Positions 43,385 to 55,800 of a stretch of DNA of 64,000 nt are shown here, piece by piece (the stretch's first letter is position 1; each line of letters begins with the position of its first letter). The translations under genes were made by a program, and so were the position numbers. The notes beneath the pieces were generated by a model. The model ran no database searches. It was given only the letters and a program-made list of their open reading frames with translations, and was not told the origin of the DNA. The DNA comes from Lepidodermella squamata (lineage: Eukaryota > Gastrotricha): positions 3,658,001 through 3,722,000 of the forward strand of contig JBLDXI010000024.1 of assembly GCA_047495785.1 (NCBI GenBank), read 5' to 3'.

Positions 43385-44170
43385 ACTTTCGCTATTAGCT
43401 CTCCGCTTAATCCTTTGTGTTTGCTCAACATCCGGCTTCTTGCATCTGCATGTGTGCGCATTGTGCGCGATGAGTGCCACTTCTTACACACTCATTAGCG
43501 ATGACCGCGCGGAATTCATACTCATAGTTGACTCGAGTATAATTGAAACGATGAATGCCTCTTTCAACTTCGACACTGTTTTTCGGTTGTAAAATGTCTT
43601 TCTATTTTGCCGCATCGTGCGTGGAAATTGTTTACTATTGTGAACAAATTGCGGCTCGAGCCCGGTTATGGTGATTAATTGATCAATAATTAAATTGTGA
43701 TAACAGATAATTGCAATTCAGGCGTAATAAATTGCGGTTTTCTTGCATCCTTGTGTGACATGTCTCATACCTTACACACGTGATATGCAAATTCGTTTTT
43801 TTTTAAAGTGAAAATGATACCAAGCTTGATGAATAAACATTCCGTTTTCAGTACACTTGTGGTTTTTTTACATAAATGACCCGATGTTCATGTTTATGGA
43901 AATATCACAGCTGACGTTTCACGCTACCCAAGTGCGTCATCCACTTGAGAGCGCGCTTCTTTTAGCGGCGGGACCAGCTCCTTATGTCGACTGGTTAATA
44001 GCAAGGCGTACAGCCTCTCATGTCAGGTGTGGGTAGCTTACCGACAAAGCGGCCTAACAGGTGTCGAAACCATGCCGATTTCAGAGTCCAAAACACGAAA
44101 ACAAATTCGTATCGCATTTATTTTGCAATTTTGTAATTCACATTAAAAGTCATCATCATTATTCATCCTT
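43385..44170. other. Spacer between the two MULE genes
   Basis: Holds the transposase 3' end and the promoter of the accessory gene. No further gene is seen. AATAAA-type words occur (around 43725 and 43831). Confidence 0.4.
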
Positions 44171-45928
44171 ATGGCTGACCGCAGGAAGGACGTTGAATGT
44201 CCCGACCTTGTCGACTCTCTTCTTCTTTTTCTGTCGCCGAACAATGGCCTGCTACGCACTTGGTCAGGACTTGCCAAACTGACATTCAAGTCGAACGCGA
44301 CCACCAAGGCTGTGATTCGAGCGGCCTATTCAGGCGACTCACGTTACTACGTGCTGCTGAACGCAATCAGGTTGGCTGAGAAGAAAACTGCAAAGGAGCG
44401 CGACGACGGCTATTTCACCACCGTTACCCGAGAAGACGCTGTTAAGCCGATCAAGGTGATTGAAAGCGCTCTGAGGCTTCGCGTTCCGCTCATCAAACGC
44501 ATCGATCTTCAACTGCCCAGCTTTTGCGATGATCCGCGCATGTTCAACCTGACCGCAGAACAAACAAGGTTAGTAATATAGAAGTATACGTTTTTACAAT
44601 TTTTAGGCTATTTTTGGCTATTTTTGGCGTATGTACAGCGTCTCCCAAAAATTGCGAAAATTTTTTTAGTTTAGGTTGCTTTTAGATGGTAACTGGCTCG
44701 GTAATTTTCGGTATTTTACCCGGTTGGGCCAAATTCCTCCGGACCTTTTTAATCCCGTAAACCCGTTAGTGGCATACTTAATTATATTCTCGTGATTTTT
44801 GGATATTTTTATAAAATTTCTGGCCGTAAGATGGGACTTCGTCTCTCATTTATGAGTTTCTGAAGCCTTTTCCGTGCATTTTCTCCGCTTGCTGTACATG
44901 TAAACTGTAGTTCCTCTTTAGCGCAAAACGAAACCTCAGAAATTTTAATAAGGTCCCTCCAATTAAGATAATTTGCCTCGTTATATTTTCAACAGAGAGT
45001 TCCTGAAATCTTTCAAGGTTCTGATCAGTCGCGGCCTACCGTCTGACGAAGTGACCAAGGGGGCTTCTAGCGTAGCGTTGCTCGTCGCCATCGATTTCAT
45101 CGACAGGTCTATTGCCAGCATGTTGAACGAGCCAACGGCCATGTTGAACGAGTCCGTCGCGGTGTACGACAAGCTGGCGACCGAATTCATCGCGAAAAAC
45201 AAACATCTTCTTCGCCCGAATTTGCCAATCATTCAGGGCAAGGTCAAAGTGAAGCCGCAGGCCATCGAAGAGGCTATGGCGAGCCCAGATGAAGAAATCG
45301 AATTCGATCGCCCAGGCTCAAGCGCGTCGAGCATCTCGCTTTCTTCGTTTTCCGAATCGAGCCATTCCGTTTTAGACCTGGAAGACGATGTCGATGTACT
45401 GAACCAACTGGCCGGCAATTCCGCTGACCAAACGATCGTCGCTGCTCCTCCTAATGAACGACCAGACAGCAGCGTCAGTAATGCCTCGCGAAAACGCCAA
45501 CTGTCATCAGCCACGACCTCTTCAACCTTGCCGTCTTCGTCTTCTTCTACACCAATTGACAACGAGCCAGTCATACCTGAAACTGCAAGCGACGCTTCAG
45601 AATCTAAAAAGGTAATATCCATCAACTGTGTTGCAGCTTTTCCTAAATGATTACCTTACTTACCTAGATTCGAGTGGACGAGACGAAGCTGTGGCGGCAC
45701 ATCTTCACGCCGAATCCACAAGACCATCGCTTTCTCGACTTAACGCACCAATTCCCGCTCAATTGGCCGGCCGAAAATGTGCAGCTGCCACCCGAAGTCC
45801 AGGCTTTCAGCGACATGGTCTCGAATGGCGCGCAACCTGAACACGCAGCAATGCTCTGTTATAGAGGTTCTGAATTCTCTTGTGAAATCATTCACCATAC
45901 AATTGATGCAATTGAAATAACTGTTTGA
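44171..45928 (+). CDS. MULE accessory protein, unknown family (424 aa)
   Basis: Three exons, 44171-44568, 44996-45611 and 45668-45928, sum to an exact frame. The N-terminal half is helical and charged (RKDVECPDLVDSLLLFLSP, KVIESALRLRVPLIKRIDLQ, REFLKSFKVLISRGLPSDEV). The middle is a Ser-rich disordered tract (GSSASSISLSSFSESSHSV), and the C-terminus contains KLWRHIFTPNPQDHRFLDLT. It lies wholly inside the transposon and in the transposase orientation, so it is an element-encoded second protein. I recognise no domain. By analogy with other two-gene MULEs it may assist integration or counter host silencing, but nothing in the sequence shows this. Confidence 0.75.
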
Positions 45929-47143
45929 ACAACTAATCGATTTTCATTCGCTATTTCTTGTTTTCGATTGTTTCCGCTATCTTGCTTGGTTAATTAATTG
46001 ATAGCTTGTGTTACGATGAATTTGTAGTTGAGACAGCATTGCAGTTTGCTAATTGACAGGCTTGAGCGCTCAATTTTATAATAAAACGTTTCCAATCAGC
46101 ATATTTCTTTTCCGTCGCTCTATAAAGGAGCCCTAAAAAGGCAGAATTCGTAACACGAAACATTTAGACAGACAGAAAGACTGTGAGAGGTAACAGAAAA
46201 GTTGAACTCAACTTGTTTGATGATTTTACGATGGGCGTCTAATCGAGACGAATCACACATTGGTGGTGAGGCGCCCCGACCGTTTTTAATTGCTAAACGT
46301 CGCGAGACAAATTGTAAAATAAATCAGTATATCAGGGTGTCAGTTTACACCAGCTGTCTGATGACGTGGGACACCTCGATGTTTGCACGAGTGCGGTGAC
46401 ATTACTTCAATTAACCAGCCCAAGACGAGCTGGTCTCTTGTCTGTTAGTTGCATGTCGCAACTGTTTTTTGATTCCAGTGTAAAAAATTTCTAATCCTGC
46501 CTTCTATGATAGGATAAAGGTCGGAGAAAGTCGAAAATTTCAATTATTTCAATCTTGGATGGGATAAAATCAAGATTAAAAAAAATTGCTACCCTGTTGG
46601 ATTCGCACTTCCATAGAACGCGCGCCGATGTGCGCGACCAGGATCAGGATCAGGAATTACGATTTCTCCTCGCCCTGACGGACTCAAGCTTTCGCCATAC
46701 GGCGGAGCTGGTGAGACAATTGCGACCTCACGCTCCAGGACAGTTTGGTCTGGTTTACGGTTTACTGACTACTTAATGAATTTCCTACCCCTGGTACCCC
46801 AGTTACTGCTGACTGTTTCTCCAGGGCCAAGGCATTAGTGCCCAGTAAATGTTCACTTGTTTCACGGTGGCAAATGGCAAAAATACGCGATCCTCCTGAA
46901 GTAATGCGTTACTCAAAAAAAAAGAAAAGTAATTTGCTATTTTTTGGCTTAAGTAACGCCTAAACACCTAATAATCACTTGATGGATGACCTAACGGCTA
47001 AGCATGGGGTCAAGGTCTAAAGAAAATAACAGTCATAATGAAGCGTTTGAAAAACCTCACAAATGGTGTTTCAATAATATAACTATATTTTGGAATGTAA
47101 ACCAACAGAATGGCGGTAAAACGCTTAGAAAGCAGCGCTGGCG
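45929..47143. other. Right subterminal region of the MULE
   Basis: About 1.2 kb with no convincing gene. A short plus frame (46555-46776) encodes 73 residues with a DQDQDQE stretch and has no visible promoter or splice partner, so it is left uncalled. Confidence 0.4.
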
Positions 47144-47316
47144 AAATTTGCTTGGAAAGCAGTGCCCGGAGAGCAAAGTGTGTGCGTAGCAGGCAAATTG
47201 CCTGGAAAGCAGTGTTTTCCACGCATACGCTCATTACGGCTTACTGCATGGAAAGCAGCTGCTTTCTGGGCGCACTGCTTTCTATGCTAACTTCTCCTCC
47301 AGAATAATCAAACAGC
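47144..47316 (-). repeat. Right terminal inverted repeat of the MULE
   Basis: Inverted copy of 39559-39731. The outer portion differs by only a few substitutions (for example GCATGGAAAG against GCATAGAAAG); the inner 35 bp are more diverged. The target-site copy GCTGACTT follows directly at 47317-47324. Confidence 0.9.
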
Positions 47317-47747
47317 GCTGACTTCGTTACCAAGGACGAGCGTCGTTTTCGCAGCCCATTTAGGGACAGAGCGAGAGGATAGTTTACCGCGCAGATCTTG
47401 AACAATTTTTCTTTCAATTATCGATACTTTTAAAACCTTGCTATATAAATGTTTTATAAAAAAATTAATTTTGAGAAAGTTGAGCGTCCTTCGCGATGCG
47501 ATGATTGTTGCTTCGATCAACGTTGCTGGTTGCTGTTCAGCAGTCAATCTTGAATTTCAACTAAGCCTCTGGTTGAGATGCGAAATAATCTACCACGATA
47601 TCCTCAAGCGTAGCCGTTAAATGTTCTTCGATCATTCTTTCAGCCATAAACTCTATCACCGTCGCAATAGCAAATTTGTTCATCCACATTGTCAAATTTA
47701 TGATGTCGATTTCTGACTACTTAGGCGTTATTTATTTGCCGTAAAAA

Positions 47748-49721
47748 ATGATTATTCCAGTGAAAGATGGCGAGTACACTACAACGGTGTATACATTCAT
47801 CAAAGAGCAGAAGTTTGCGGAAGCAGTAGCTGTGCTCAATCAGCAATCCGAGATGTACGCTAACAATCGTGCAGCATTATCGCTTCTGGGTTATTGCTAC
47901 TACCAGCTGCAGGACTTCGTGAATGGAGCCGATTGCTATGAACAGCTATCTCAATTGCACCCAGAAGTCCCCGATTACCGGCTCTATTATGCTCAGTGCT
48001 TGTTTGGCGCTGGATTGTTTCAAGAAGCCGGAAAAACTGCTAGCTCCCTGGGCGACGTCCATCCCGAGTTTATGCCACAAGTAACTAAACTACTTGCTGC
48101 GATCAAATTTGGCGAGGACGATCTTCAGGCTGCTAGAGTGATGGTGGAACAGTCGAGCCGCAGCAGTGGCTCAGAGCATCAATCTGCTGATGACGATGTT
48201 AATTTAGGCTGCATAGCTTATAAGGAGAGCAAATATGGCGAAGCTCAGCGATTGTTTACTCGTGCAATGAAGATAGTTGGGTATGACCCACAAATTGCCT
48301 ACAATATCGCTCTTTGCCACTACAGAGTCAAGCAGTTCGCTTCGGCTCTAAAACTGATCTCAGAGATAATTGAAAAGGGTATCAACGAACATCCAGAGTT
48401 GAATGTAGGGATGAAAACTGACGGAATAGACGTAAAATCAGTTGGCAACTCACTTGTACTTCATGAGAGTGCTTTGGTCGAGGCTTTCAATCTTAAAGCC
48501 GCCATTGAATATCAACTGCAAAACTTCAGTGCTGCGAAGCAAGCACTGACGGATATGCCTCCTCGAAGCGAAGAAGAACTGGACGGCGTTACTCTTCATA
48601 ATACCGCGCTGATGAACATGGACGATTTCCCAACAGCTGGCTTTGAAAAATTGCAATTTCTCATGCAGCAGAATCCTTGCCCACCTGAGACTTTCGGAAA
48701 TTTGCTACTCCTTTACGTCAAACATGACTATTGCGATTTAGCCGCCGATGTCATGGCTGAAAATGCCCATTTAACGTTTGGTGGCCGTGGCTTGCATCCT
48801 TTCTTGTTTGAATTTCTTGATGCAGTTATCACGAGGGCAGCAGCTCCTGAAGAAGCGGCTCGTAAACTCGACTCGATGACCTCGAAATTGGCGGACAAGT
48901 TATCTCAACTGACGAAACAGGTCAAAGATGCGCGGCATAATCACGATGACGAGGTTGTTAAACGCCTGGTTGGCGAGTATGATGACACCATCGAAAAATA
49001 CGTGCCAGCTCTCATGCAACATGCTCGTATATACTGGGACGTGCAAAATTTCGAGCAAGTCGAGAAAATTTTCCGAAAATCCGTTGAGTTCTGCAATGAC
49101 CGCGAGGTTTGGAAGCTCAACGTTGGCCACGTGCTTTTCATGCAAGAGAAGTATAAGGAGGCAATAACCTTCTACGAACCGATTGTCAAGAACCACTACG
49201 ACAATTTGCTGAGTCTCAGTGCGGTTATTCTGGCCAATCTATGCGTCGCCTACATCATGACTGGGCAGAATGAAGAAGCCGAAGAGCTGATGAGACGCCT
49301 CGAAAAAGCAGAGGAAGTCGCAGCATATCGCGAGGCTGATCGTAAATTCTACCACCAATGCATCGTTAACGTCGTTATCGGCACTTTGTACTGCTCGAAG
49401 GGTAACTACGAATTCGGCATCGGGCGAGTCATGAAAGCCCTGGAGCCATACGGGCAGAAACTGTCACCCGACACGTGGTTTTACGTCAAACGTTGTTTCC
49501 TATCCCTTCTCGAGAACATGGCGAAACAGATGTTGCTGATTCGCGATACAATCATCGACGACTGTCGTCATTTTCTCGATTGCTGCGAGTTTTACGGGGT
49601 CGGCATTAAGGCGGCCATTGAAGCGCCACTCGAGGCCGAACCCATGCATCCAGGGCGCAATACGGTCGCGTGGGAGGCTCGCCTCCTTAAAGTCCTACTT
49701 CTCCAAATTGTTTTCGGCTGA
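47748..49721 (+). CDS. ttc30 (dyf-1): Intraflagellar transport protein IFT70 / TTC30 (657 aa)
   Basis: A single uninterrupted exon of 657 residues, close to the roughly 665 of vertebrate TTC30. It is an all-helical TPR protein of the IFT-B complex, needed for ciliary assembly and tubulin polyglutamylation. Family strings are visible: IPVKDGEYTTTVYTFIKEQK at the N-terminus, ALSLLGYCYYQLQDF, YRLYYAQCLF, YNIALCHYRVKQFASALKLI, FGNLLLLYVKHDYCDLAADV, YWDVQNFEQVEKIFRKSVEF, WKLNVGHVLFMQEKYKEAI, LANLCVAYIMTGQNEEAEEL and HPGRNTVAWEARLLK near the end. No intron, although its operon partner IFT122 has seven. The start follows TTTGCCGTAAAAA. It is the first gene of an operon-like pair with IFT122, 124 bp downstream. 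Confidence 0.95.
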   Translation: MIIPVKDGEYTTTVYTFIKEQKFAEAVAVLNQQSEMYANNRAALSLLGYCYYQLQDFVNGADCYEQLSQLHPEVPDYRLYYAQCLFGAGLFQEAGKTASSLGDVHPEFMPQVTKLLAAIKFGEDDLQAARVMVEQSSRSSGSEHQSADDDVNLGCIAYKESKYGEAQRLFTRAMKIVGYDPQIAYNIALCHYRVKQFASALKLISEIIEKGINEHPELNVGMKTDGIDVKSVGNSLVLHESALVEAFNLKAAIEYQLQNFSAAKQALTDMPPRSEEELDGVTLHNTALMNMDDFPTAGFEKLQFLMQQNPCPPETFGNLLLLYVKHDYCDLAADVMAENAHLTFGGRGLHPFLFEFLDAVITRAAAPEEAARKLDSMTSKLADKLSQLTKQVKDARHNHDDEVVKRLVGEYDDTIEKYVPALMQHARIYWDVQNFEQVEKIFRKSVEFCNDREVWKLNVGHVLFMQEKYKEAITFYEPIVKNHYDNLLSLSAVILANLCVAYIMTGQNEEAEELMRRLEKAEEVAAYREADRKFYHQCIVNVVIGTLYCSKGNYEFGIGRVMKALEPYGQKLSPDTWFYVKRCFLSLLENMAKQMLLIRDTIIDDCRHFLDCCEFYGVGIKAAIEAPLEAEPMHPGRNTVAWEARLLKVLLLQIVFG

Positions 49722-49795
49722 AATAAATTGAACAAAAACTGTGACTTATTATTTATCAATTATTAGTGATGTGATCTCAATTGTAAATTGCACTT

Positions 49796-49832
49796 GAATA
49801 AAATTGTGTTTAATTTTTGTTGATTTTTCTAG
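49796..49832 (+). promoter_or_regulatory. Operon-type junction between IFT70 and IFT122
   Basis: An AATAAA overlaps the sequence just past the IFT70 stop (about 49722) and a second lies at about 49796-49803. These are followed by TTGATTTTTCTAG with AG at 49831-49832, 13 nt before the IFT122 ATG. This matches nematode intercistronic organisation with a trans-splice acceptor. Confidence 0.6.
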
Positions 49833-49845
49833 AGATTTTCGAAAA

Positions 49846-52800
49846 ATGAAATCATCAAAACGCTGGAGTGCCGATATTGATGAAAAAGGAGGACCAGCTT
49901 GGTATGTTCAGGAATTTATCTTTAGTTTTTTTTTAACTTTTCTATCTTTATTTTCAGCGTTTGGGATGTATGTTTCAGCCCTGATGGTACCCAAATTGTA
50001 GCCGGCGGTTCGAAATTGGTTGTGTATTCAAGCGCTGATGGCAGTGTCCTTCAAAAGCTGAAAGGTCACAAAGATACGGTTCATTGCGTCGCCTATGCTG
50101 CCGATGGCAAGAAATTTGCCTCAGGATCAGCCGATAAATCCGTCATAATTTGGAGTTACGGCCTAGAGGCACTGCTTAAATTCAGCCATTTAGACGCTAT
50201 TCAATGCCTGGCGTTCAACCCGGTCACGCATGCTCTACTCAGCTGTGCCGTCAGCGATTTCGGCTTCTGGCGGGCGGATGTGAAGAGTATTGACAAAATC
50301 AAAGTTCCATCGCGCATTTGTTCGTGCTCGTGGACAAGTGACGGGTCGTTTTTCGCGCTCGGCTTTGCGAATGGTGTTATATCTATCCGTAATAAAAACG
50401 GCGATGAAAAGAAGCGAATCGATCGCGGTCCTGGACAGCCTCAAAGCCCGATTTGGTCGGTCGATATTTGCTCATTCAAGTAAGTTACTTGGAAAAAATG
50501 ATTTGAATTCCTGAATTATTGCCAGCTCGGGCGAATATGATATTTCACTCTATTAAATATGGGTGCGAGTAATTTTGAAACTGCCTTTGAGTTTCGTTCC
50601 CCAAGTCGAAATCGGAAATTGTTATGACTTGACTTATGAACATATTTTAATTCATCATTATTCGATTGAGCATTGTTAATTCCATCAGGTTCCGTTGTGT
50701 AGTGGTTCATCACGTCTGCTTTACACGCAGAAGGTCGCGGGTTCGAACCCCGCCGGAACCTTCCTTTTTCAGATTTTTGTGATCAGTTATCACCAGTTCA
50801 CTTGAGGGGTAAAAAATTCGCTACCACTTGAAAACATGTTATGAGTTGAAAGCTTAGATAGGTAGTAAATTTTAAACGTTCTAGAAATTGTCACAGTCCT
50901 CGGCATCCGCTTTTGTTTCTCTAGACCCGAAAAACATGGCTTTGTCGATAATAGGAGCTTTAACGGTATTTTATTCGAGATTGCAAATCTACATTCGATT
51001 TTTCATTTAATTTTATTATTTTGTATTCGACTGCTCAACTGAAATGAAGCCGAATTTCAAAACTTGGCGCCAACATAATTTTTTTTGCAAAAATCAATTT
51101 CCCAAATTTTCCCTGATCCTCGCCAAGTCCGATCCTATAAATGGCTGAAAGACCTTTTTCAATTATTTATTTCGAAGTTTGAAGTAATTTTTCGCTCGGT
51201 AAATAAGCTGCGCCTTCGGAAAAATGAGCTTAAAGTTTCTGTTGCGTCACACAGTTGGGCCAAATACGCACTGAAGATGTGATGGAACAATCAACTGATT
51301 AACATTTTTATTTTTGATTGGTTAGGCCACCTTTTCATACGGCGATCCCAAGTTTTTCGATTTATTTTAGACAAATCAAACTTAATACAGGACTCTCAAC
51401 AATTTTTTGAGAGTTTTTTTTATAAATTTCATTACTATACCTAACGTAGATATCCATGGTCTCCAAATTTCGGATTTTTGGCGATAAATGAAATTTTTAC
51501 AGTTTTCACTTCGAACTAAAACTTAATTTTTGTATTCGCACTTACAGAGACGAATCGTACAATATCTTGGCCGTCGCTGATTGGTCGCAGCGATTGTCGT
51601 TTTATCACCTTAACGGCGAGCCCGGCGGCCGTGAGCGAAATCTCGGCTTCGACCCTGGTTTCCTAACGTGGTTCCCAGGCGGCGATTACCTACTCTGCGG
51701 CGGTTCAAACGGCCAAGTGCTGCTCTACTCGAAAGAAGGCATCAAACTATGCCAAATCGCCGATACAAAATCATGGGTATGGCGGGCTCGAGTTTCAGCC
51801 GACGGGCAAATGGTCGCTATAGCATGCCAAGACGGAACCGTCTCCTGCTACCAGGTCCTATCCAGCGTAGTCCACGCCATCTACCGAGACCGCTACATGT
51901 ACCGGCAAAACATGACCGATGTAATCGTGCATCACCTGGTTACAAATCACAAGGTTAAGGTGAAACTGCGCGATCTCGTCAAAAAAGTTGCGCTATTCAA
52001 AAATCGAATGGCTGTTCAGTTGCCGGAGCGAATTATCGTCTACGAATTGCTGACCGACGACCCGAAAGACATGCAATATCACGTTAAGGAGAAGATTAAT
52101 CTTAAGGTCGACTGCAGTTTACTGGTTGTTACGTCGGCTAATATTTTGTTGTGCCAAGAGAAACGGCTCATCTGCTACAATTACAAGGGCGTTAAAGAGC
52201 GCGAGTGGACGATGGAGGCGCAGATTCGGTATTTGAAGGTCATCGGCGGCCTGCCGGGTCGCGAGGGCCTGGTTGTTGGGCTGAAGAATGGCCAGGTGTG
52301 GAAGGTTTTCTTGGATAACCAATTTCCGATTTCGATCGCGTCTATCAGCGGCTCGGTTCGCTGTGTTGATTTGAGCATGACGCGGCGCAAATTGGCCATT
52401 GTCGATGAAACGGAAGCGTGTTCCGTCTACGACGTTAATACCAAAGAACTGCTTTTCACGGTAAATTTTTCTTGATTCTTAATTTTTTATAAGAATTTAA
52501 ATTTTTTTTAATTTAAAATTTTAATTAAATTAAATTATATTTATTTATGGGTCGTTATATATTCATACTTAAATAAGTACGCATTTTTTGACATTACTAC
52601 TTGAATGGCTTGCCGGTTACAAAATATTCGAAATTTTTTACCATAAGTTTCTGCATTTCAAACTCAGTAAGAATTCTCCGGGAAAGCCTTACATACAAGT
52701 GCCTTTATCAGTCCTATCGTGGATGGAAACAACTGTCATCAAAAATCGAACCTATCGATTGTTAGCAGCTTTCATGAGACCCGGTAGCAGATCTCTAATA

Positions 52801-55800
52801 GCCAAAATGCGGCAAAACGCAGCTATGATTTGACCGCCAATATTCTGTAATAATAAAAAATGAGAAATCAGAATATTTCGGAAAATTCTCGGGTTCTTAG
52901 ATCGATTTTCTTAGAGTAATTTACCCGCAGTTTTGATTGAGTTCTATTTTCGTCACAAAATATTTGCAATCTGCAATCGAAATTTTCCGTCCCAATCAAG
53001 AACATTCGGGACCCTATGCGAGATAGGGTATATAATGCTGATAGAAATCCTAATATTGAACTCTCCAATGCAGTTTTGTCTTTATTTTTTTTTATTTTCT
53101 AGAAGGACATTGTCAAAAAATTTTCCTTTGAGAATTTCAAGGCTTCAACAACTCTGATGCATTACTACGTTTTTTTCTCTCTACGAATGCTCGCAAGCAT
53201 AATTTTGAAGACAAAGTTTTAGAAAAGACTTGTGATTTGTGCTGAATTTTCTAATTTCAATGTATAAATCTGAGTCAAAATTTACCTGTGTGCCATTAGC
53301 CAGCCTTTTCAGCAATCCGTTTAAATTTTCGAATGGATTTATATCCGTCGCCCATAAAGGCCCGAGGCGTTTGCAGTCATCCGCAAGATGCAGTAATGAG
53401 TGAATTACGAAGACCAAATGACGGATGCCATAGAGGGTTTCCCATCGTGATGAATTTTCCATTTTGCTTGATGAGAGAGGGGCAAAGTCTATATTTTCGA
53501 ATTTAATGAAATGAATCATTAAATTTGCTTTCACGTCGGTACCAGTATAACCCTTGTTAGCTGATCTGCGTGGATTCGTCCGAAAAAGTCACCGAAAACA
53601 CTCTCGAAATCCGATTTTACACGAGAATAATGTTAAGATAGGGCGAGGATCTTGTACAAGTATAGGGATTTTTTATCTCAACACGATCTCAGGCATGGTT
53701 CATCCATTGTGAATCGTATTTTTGGTGCTTGTAAGTAGCCGTGGCGTAAATTTCGAAAGACCATGAATTCGGATCGCCAACAACTCGACTTGAAAGCAAA
53801 GACTGTTCAGTTTTAAAGTTGCTGCGGGATCGGGCAAAGCTGGTAAAAGCTCAGAATTAAAGCTGTGTAAAATGCGACTCGGATCATAAGGGATGAGACC
53901 TGGGAATTGACGTTTCAGCCAGCCGATGAAGCCTTCATACGGGAAGGCGCTTAATTCATCGCGACCACCGTAAAAGGCACAACTGTTTGCTAGGTTTGCT
54001 AGGGCACCAATGGATAATTAGGCGAATTAGTAACGAGCGGAGAATTAGGCCAGGCCTTTGCTGGCAGTATGGGTAGAAAGTATCGTCGGTCATCCAACCA
54101 CTCTCAGTGATACCGTATTCAGCATCTTATGGGTCCTTCTCATTAGTTGCATCACGTGCAACGGCGCAGAATTGTCTGAACGGGCAGGTGACGGTGCCTT
54201 CTTGTCTGATCCTAAAATTTCTTGACTAATGTAACTCGAACCTCGAATATCCATTACTTTTTTATCCTAGAACAGCCTCAGACAAGTTTCGTCGATATGT
54301 TTTTGCCTGTGTTGTCAGGCGGTAGATGTTCAAAATGAACAAAAAAATTCCGAAAAAGTTTGAGAATTATAAAAAAAATCATTAATTAAAAGTCAAATTT
54401 CGTAATATTATTATTTTTAATTTTTCTTAGGAACTGAATGTGTCATCGATTGCCTGGAACGCTCAATTTGAGGATATGCTGTGTTATTCCGGCCACGGCT
54501 TAATCGGCATTAAGGCTGCTAATTTCCCGACGAATCGCCAGCGATTTTCCGGCTTCGTCGTTGGATTCATGGGCTCAAAAGTGTTCTGCCTATTCAGCAA
54601 TAATTCAATGATCGCCATCGACATTCCGCAATCGCTGGCCATGTACCAATTTTTGGAGAAAAATCGATTCAAGTCAGTTTGAATAATCAAAATTTGCGAA
54701 AATTTATTTCAATTTTTATTTTATTTTTTTTTCAGCGACGCTTATCGAGTAGCTTGTTTGGGCGTTACTGATGGTGACTGGAAATTTTTGGCCGAAACAG
54801 CTCTCGAACATGCTAAATTTGACATAGCCAAGAAGGCTTACATTCGCCTGCGTGATCCGAAATACCTCGATTTAATGTACACTATCCAGGAGCGCAGTGA
54901 TCGCGGCGAGTCGAATGCTTCGGTTTTCTTAGGCGATTCACTGGCTTATCAGGGCCGTTTCCCCGACGCTGCTAAATCGTACCGCCGGGCTGGCAAAGAG
55001 CATCTCGCCTTCCGCATGTACAGCGATCTGAAAATGTTCGACTTGGCCAAGGTAAACAAAAATAGAAAAGTCATCAATATCCAATACAAAAATTTAAGAA
55101 CTGGGAAGAAGCCGAAGTACATTAATGTCAAGATTTTTTAGAATAAACCAGGGTGCTCTAATTTACTAAAAAAGGGAAAATTTGAAGATTCGCAGCTGAA
55201 TTGAAATACTGAACTGAAATTGTGCTGAAAATAGTCTGGGATATTTTCTAAGTTTCCAAAACGAATTGAAAAAATGGAAAATTCGTTGGTTGATGCGGAA
55301 ATTGAGCTAAAAAAATTGAGTGTGGATGTGGGTTACTTTTTGTCTTGAACTTTTTGTCCTTCCCAGTGTAATTCTTTCTGAAAATTTGACACTTCTCACA
55401 ATCTTGTTCAATTCCTAGGAACTAAATAATCAATCAATAAAAATCAGCGTTTCCCATAAGTTGCCCAACCATTTTTTTATTTTTCCAAAATTTTGCAGGG
55501 ATTTTAACTAATTTTTGAAATTAATCGGGAAATTTCACCGAAAAAATTGAACATTGACCTGAGAAAACCCGAATAAACCCGATTGTAACTTATTTTTTGG
55601 TCTTTTCCCGTATAGGCCGAATTTTTCCGGAATTTTGTATCCAATGATCAAGCAACATACTTTATTACTATTCTCATGGCTTTTTGAATTGTTCGACGAT
55701 TTTTGCGGCCTTCGTCTCTCATTCTTGAGTTTCTGAACCCTGATCCGTGTATTTTTTCTGTTACTTTCGGGACATGCTGTAAAATTTTATCAAATTTCGT

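Larger units (their letters stand above)
39559..47316 (+). mobile_element. Complete Mutator-like (MULE) DNA transposon, 7758 bp
   Basis: The terminal inverted repeats (39559-39731 and 47144-47316) are nearly identical for the outer 135 bp or so and begin GC[C/T]GTTTGATTATTC. The element is flanked by the same 8-bp GCTGACTT at 39551-39558 and 47317-47324, a target-site duplication of the length typical of MULEs. Inside are an intact nine-exon MULE transposase (40212-43384) and a three-exon accessory gene (44171-45928), both transcribed left to right. High TIR identity, intact frames and a perfect duplication indicate recent insertion. The right end lies about 430 bp upstream of the TTC30 start. 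Confidence 0.9.

Noticed and set aside
42949-43480. Several open frames on both strands in the transposase tail
   Set aside because: They arise from a 36-bp tandem repeat, which keeps all six frames open.
44339-44563. 74-residue minus-strand frame inside the MULE accessory gene
   Set aside because: Antisense shadow of exon 1 of the accessory gene.
46340-46400. CTGATGA core resembling a hammerhead ribozyme
   Set aside because: No GAAA segment or pairing stems follow at the required distance.
39544-47320. CAGCGCTG next to both MULE ends as target duplication
   Set aside because: It would leave about 10 unmatched bases at the left end. GCTGACTT gives symmetric ends (GCC/GCT before GTTTGATT) and is the better duplication.
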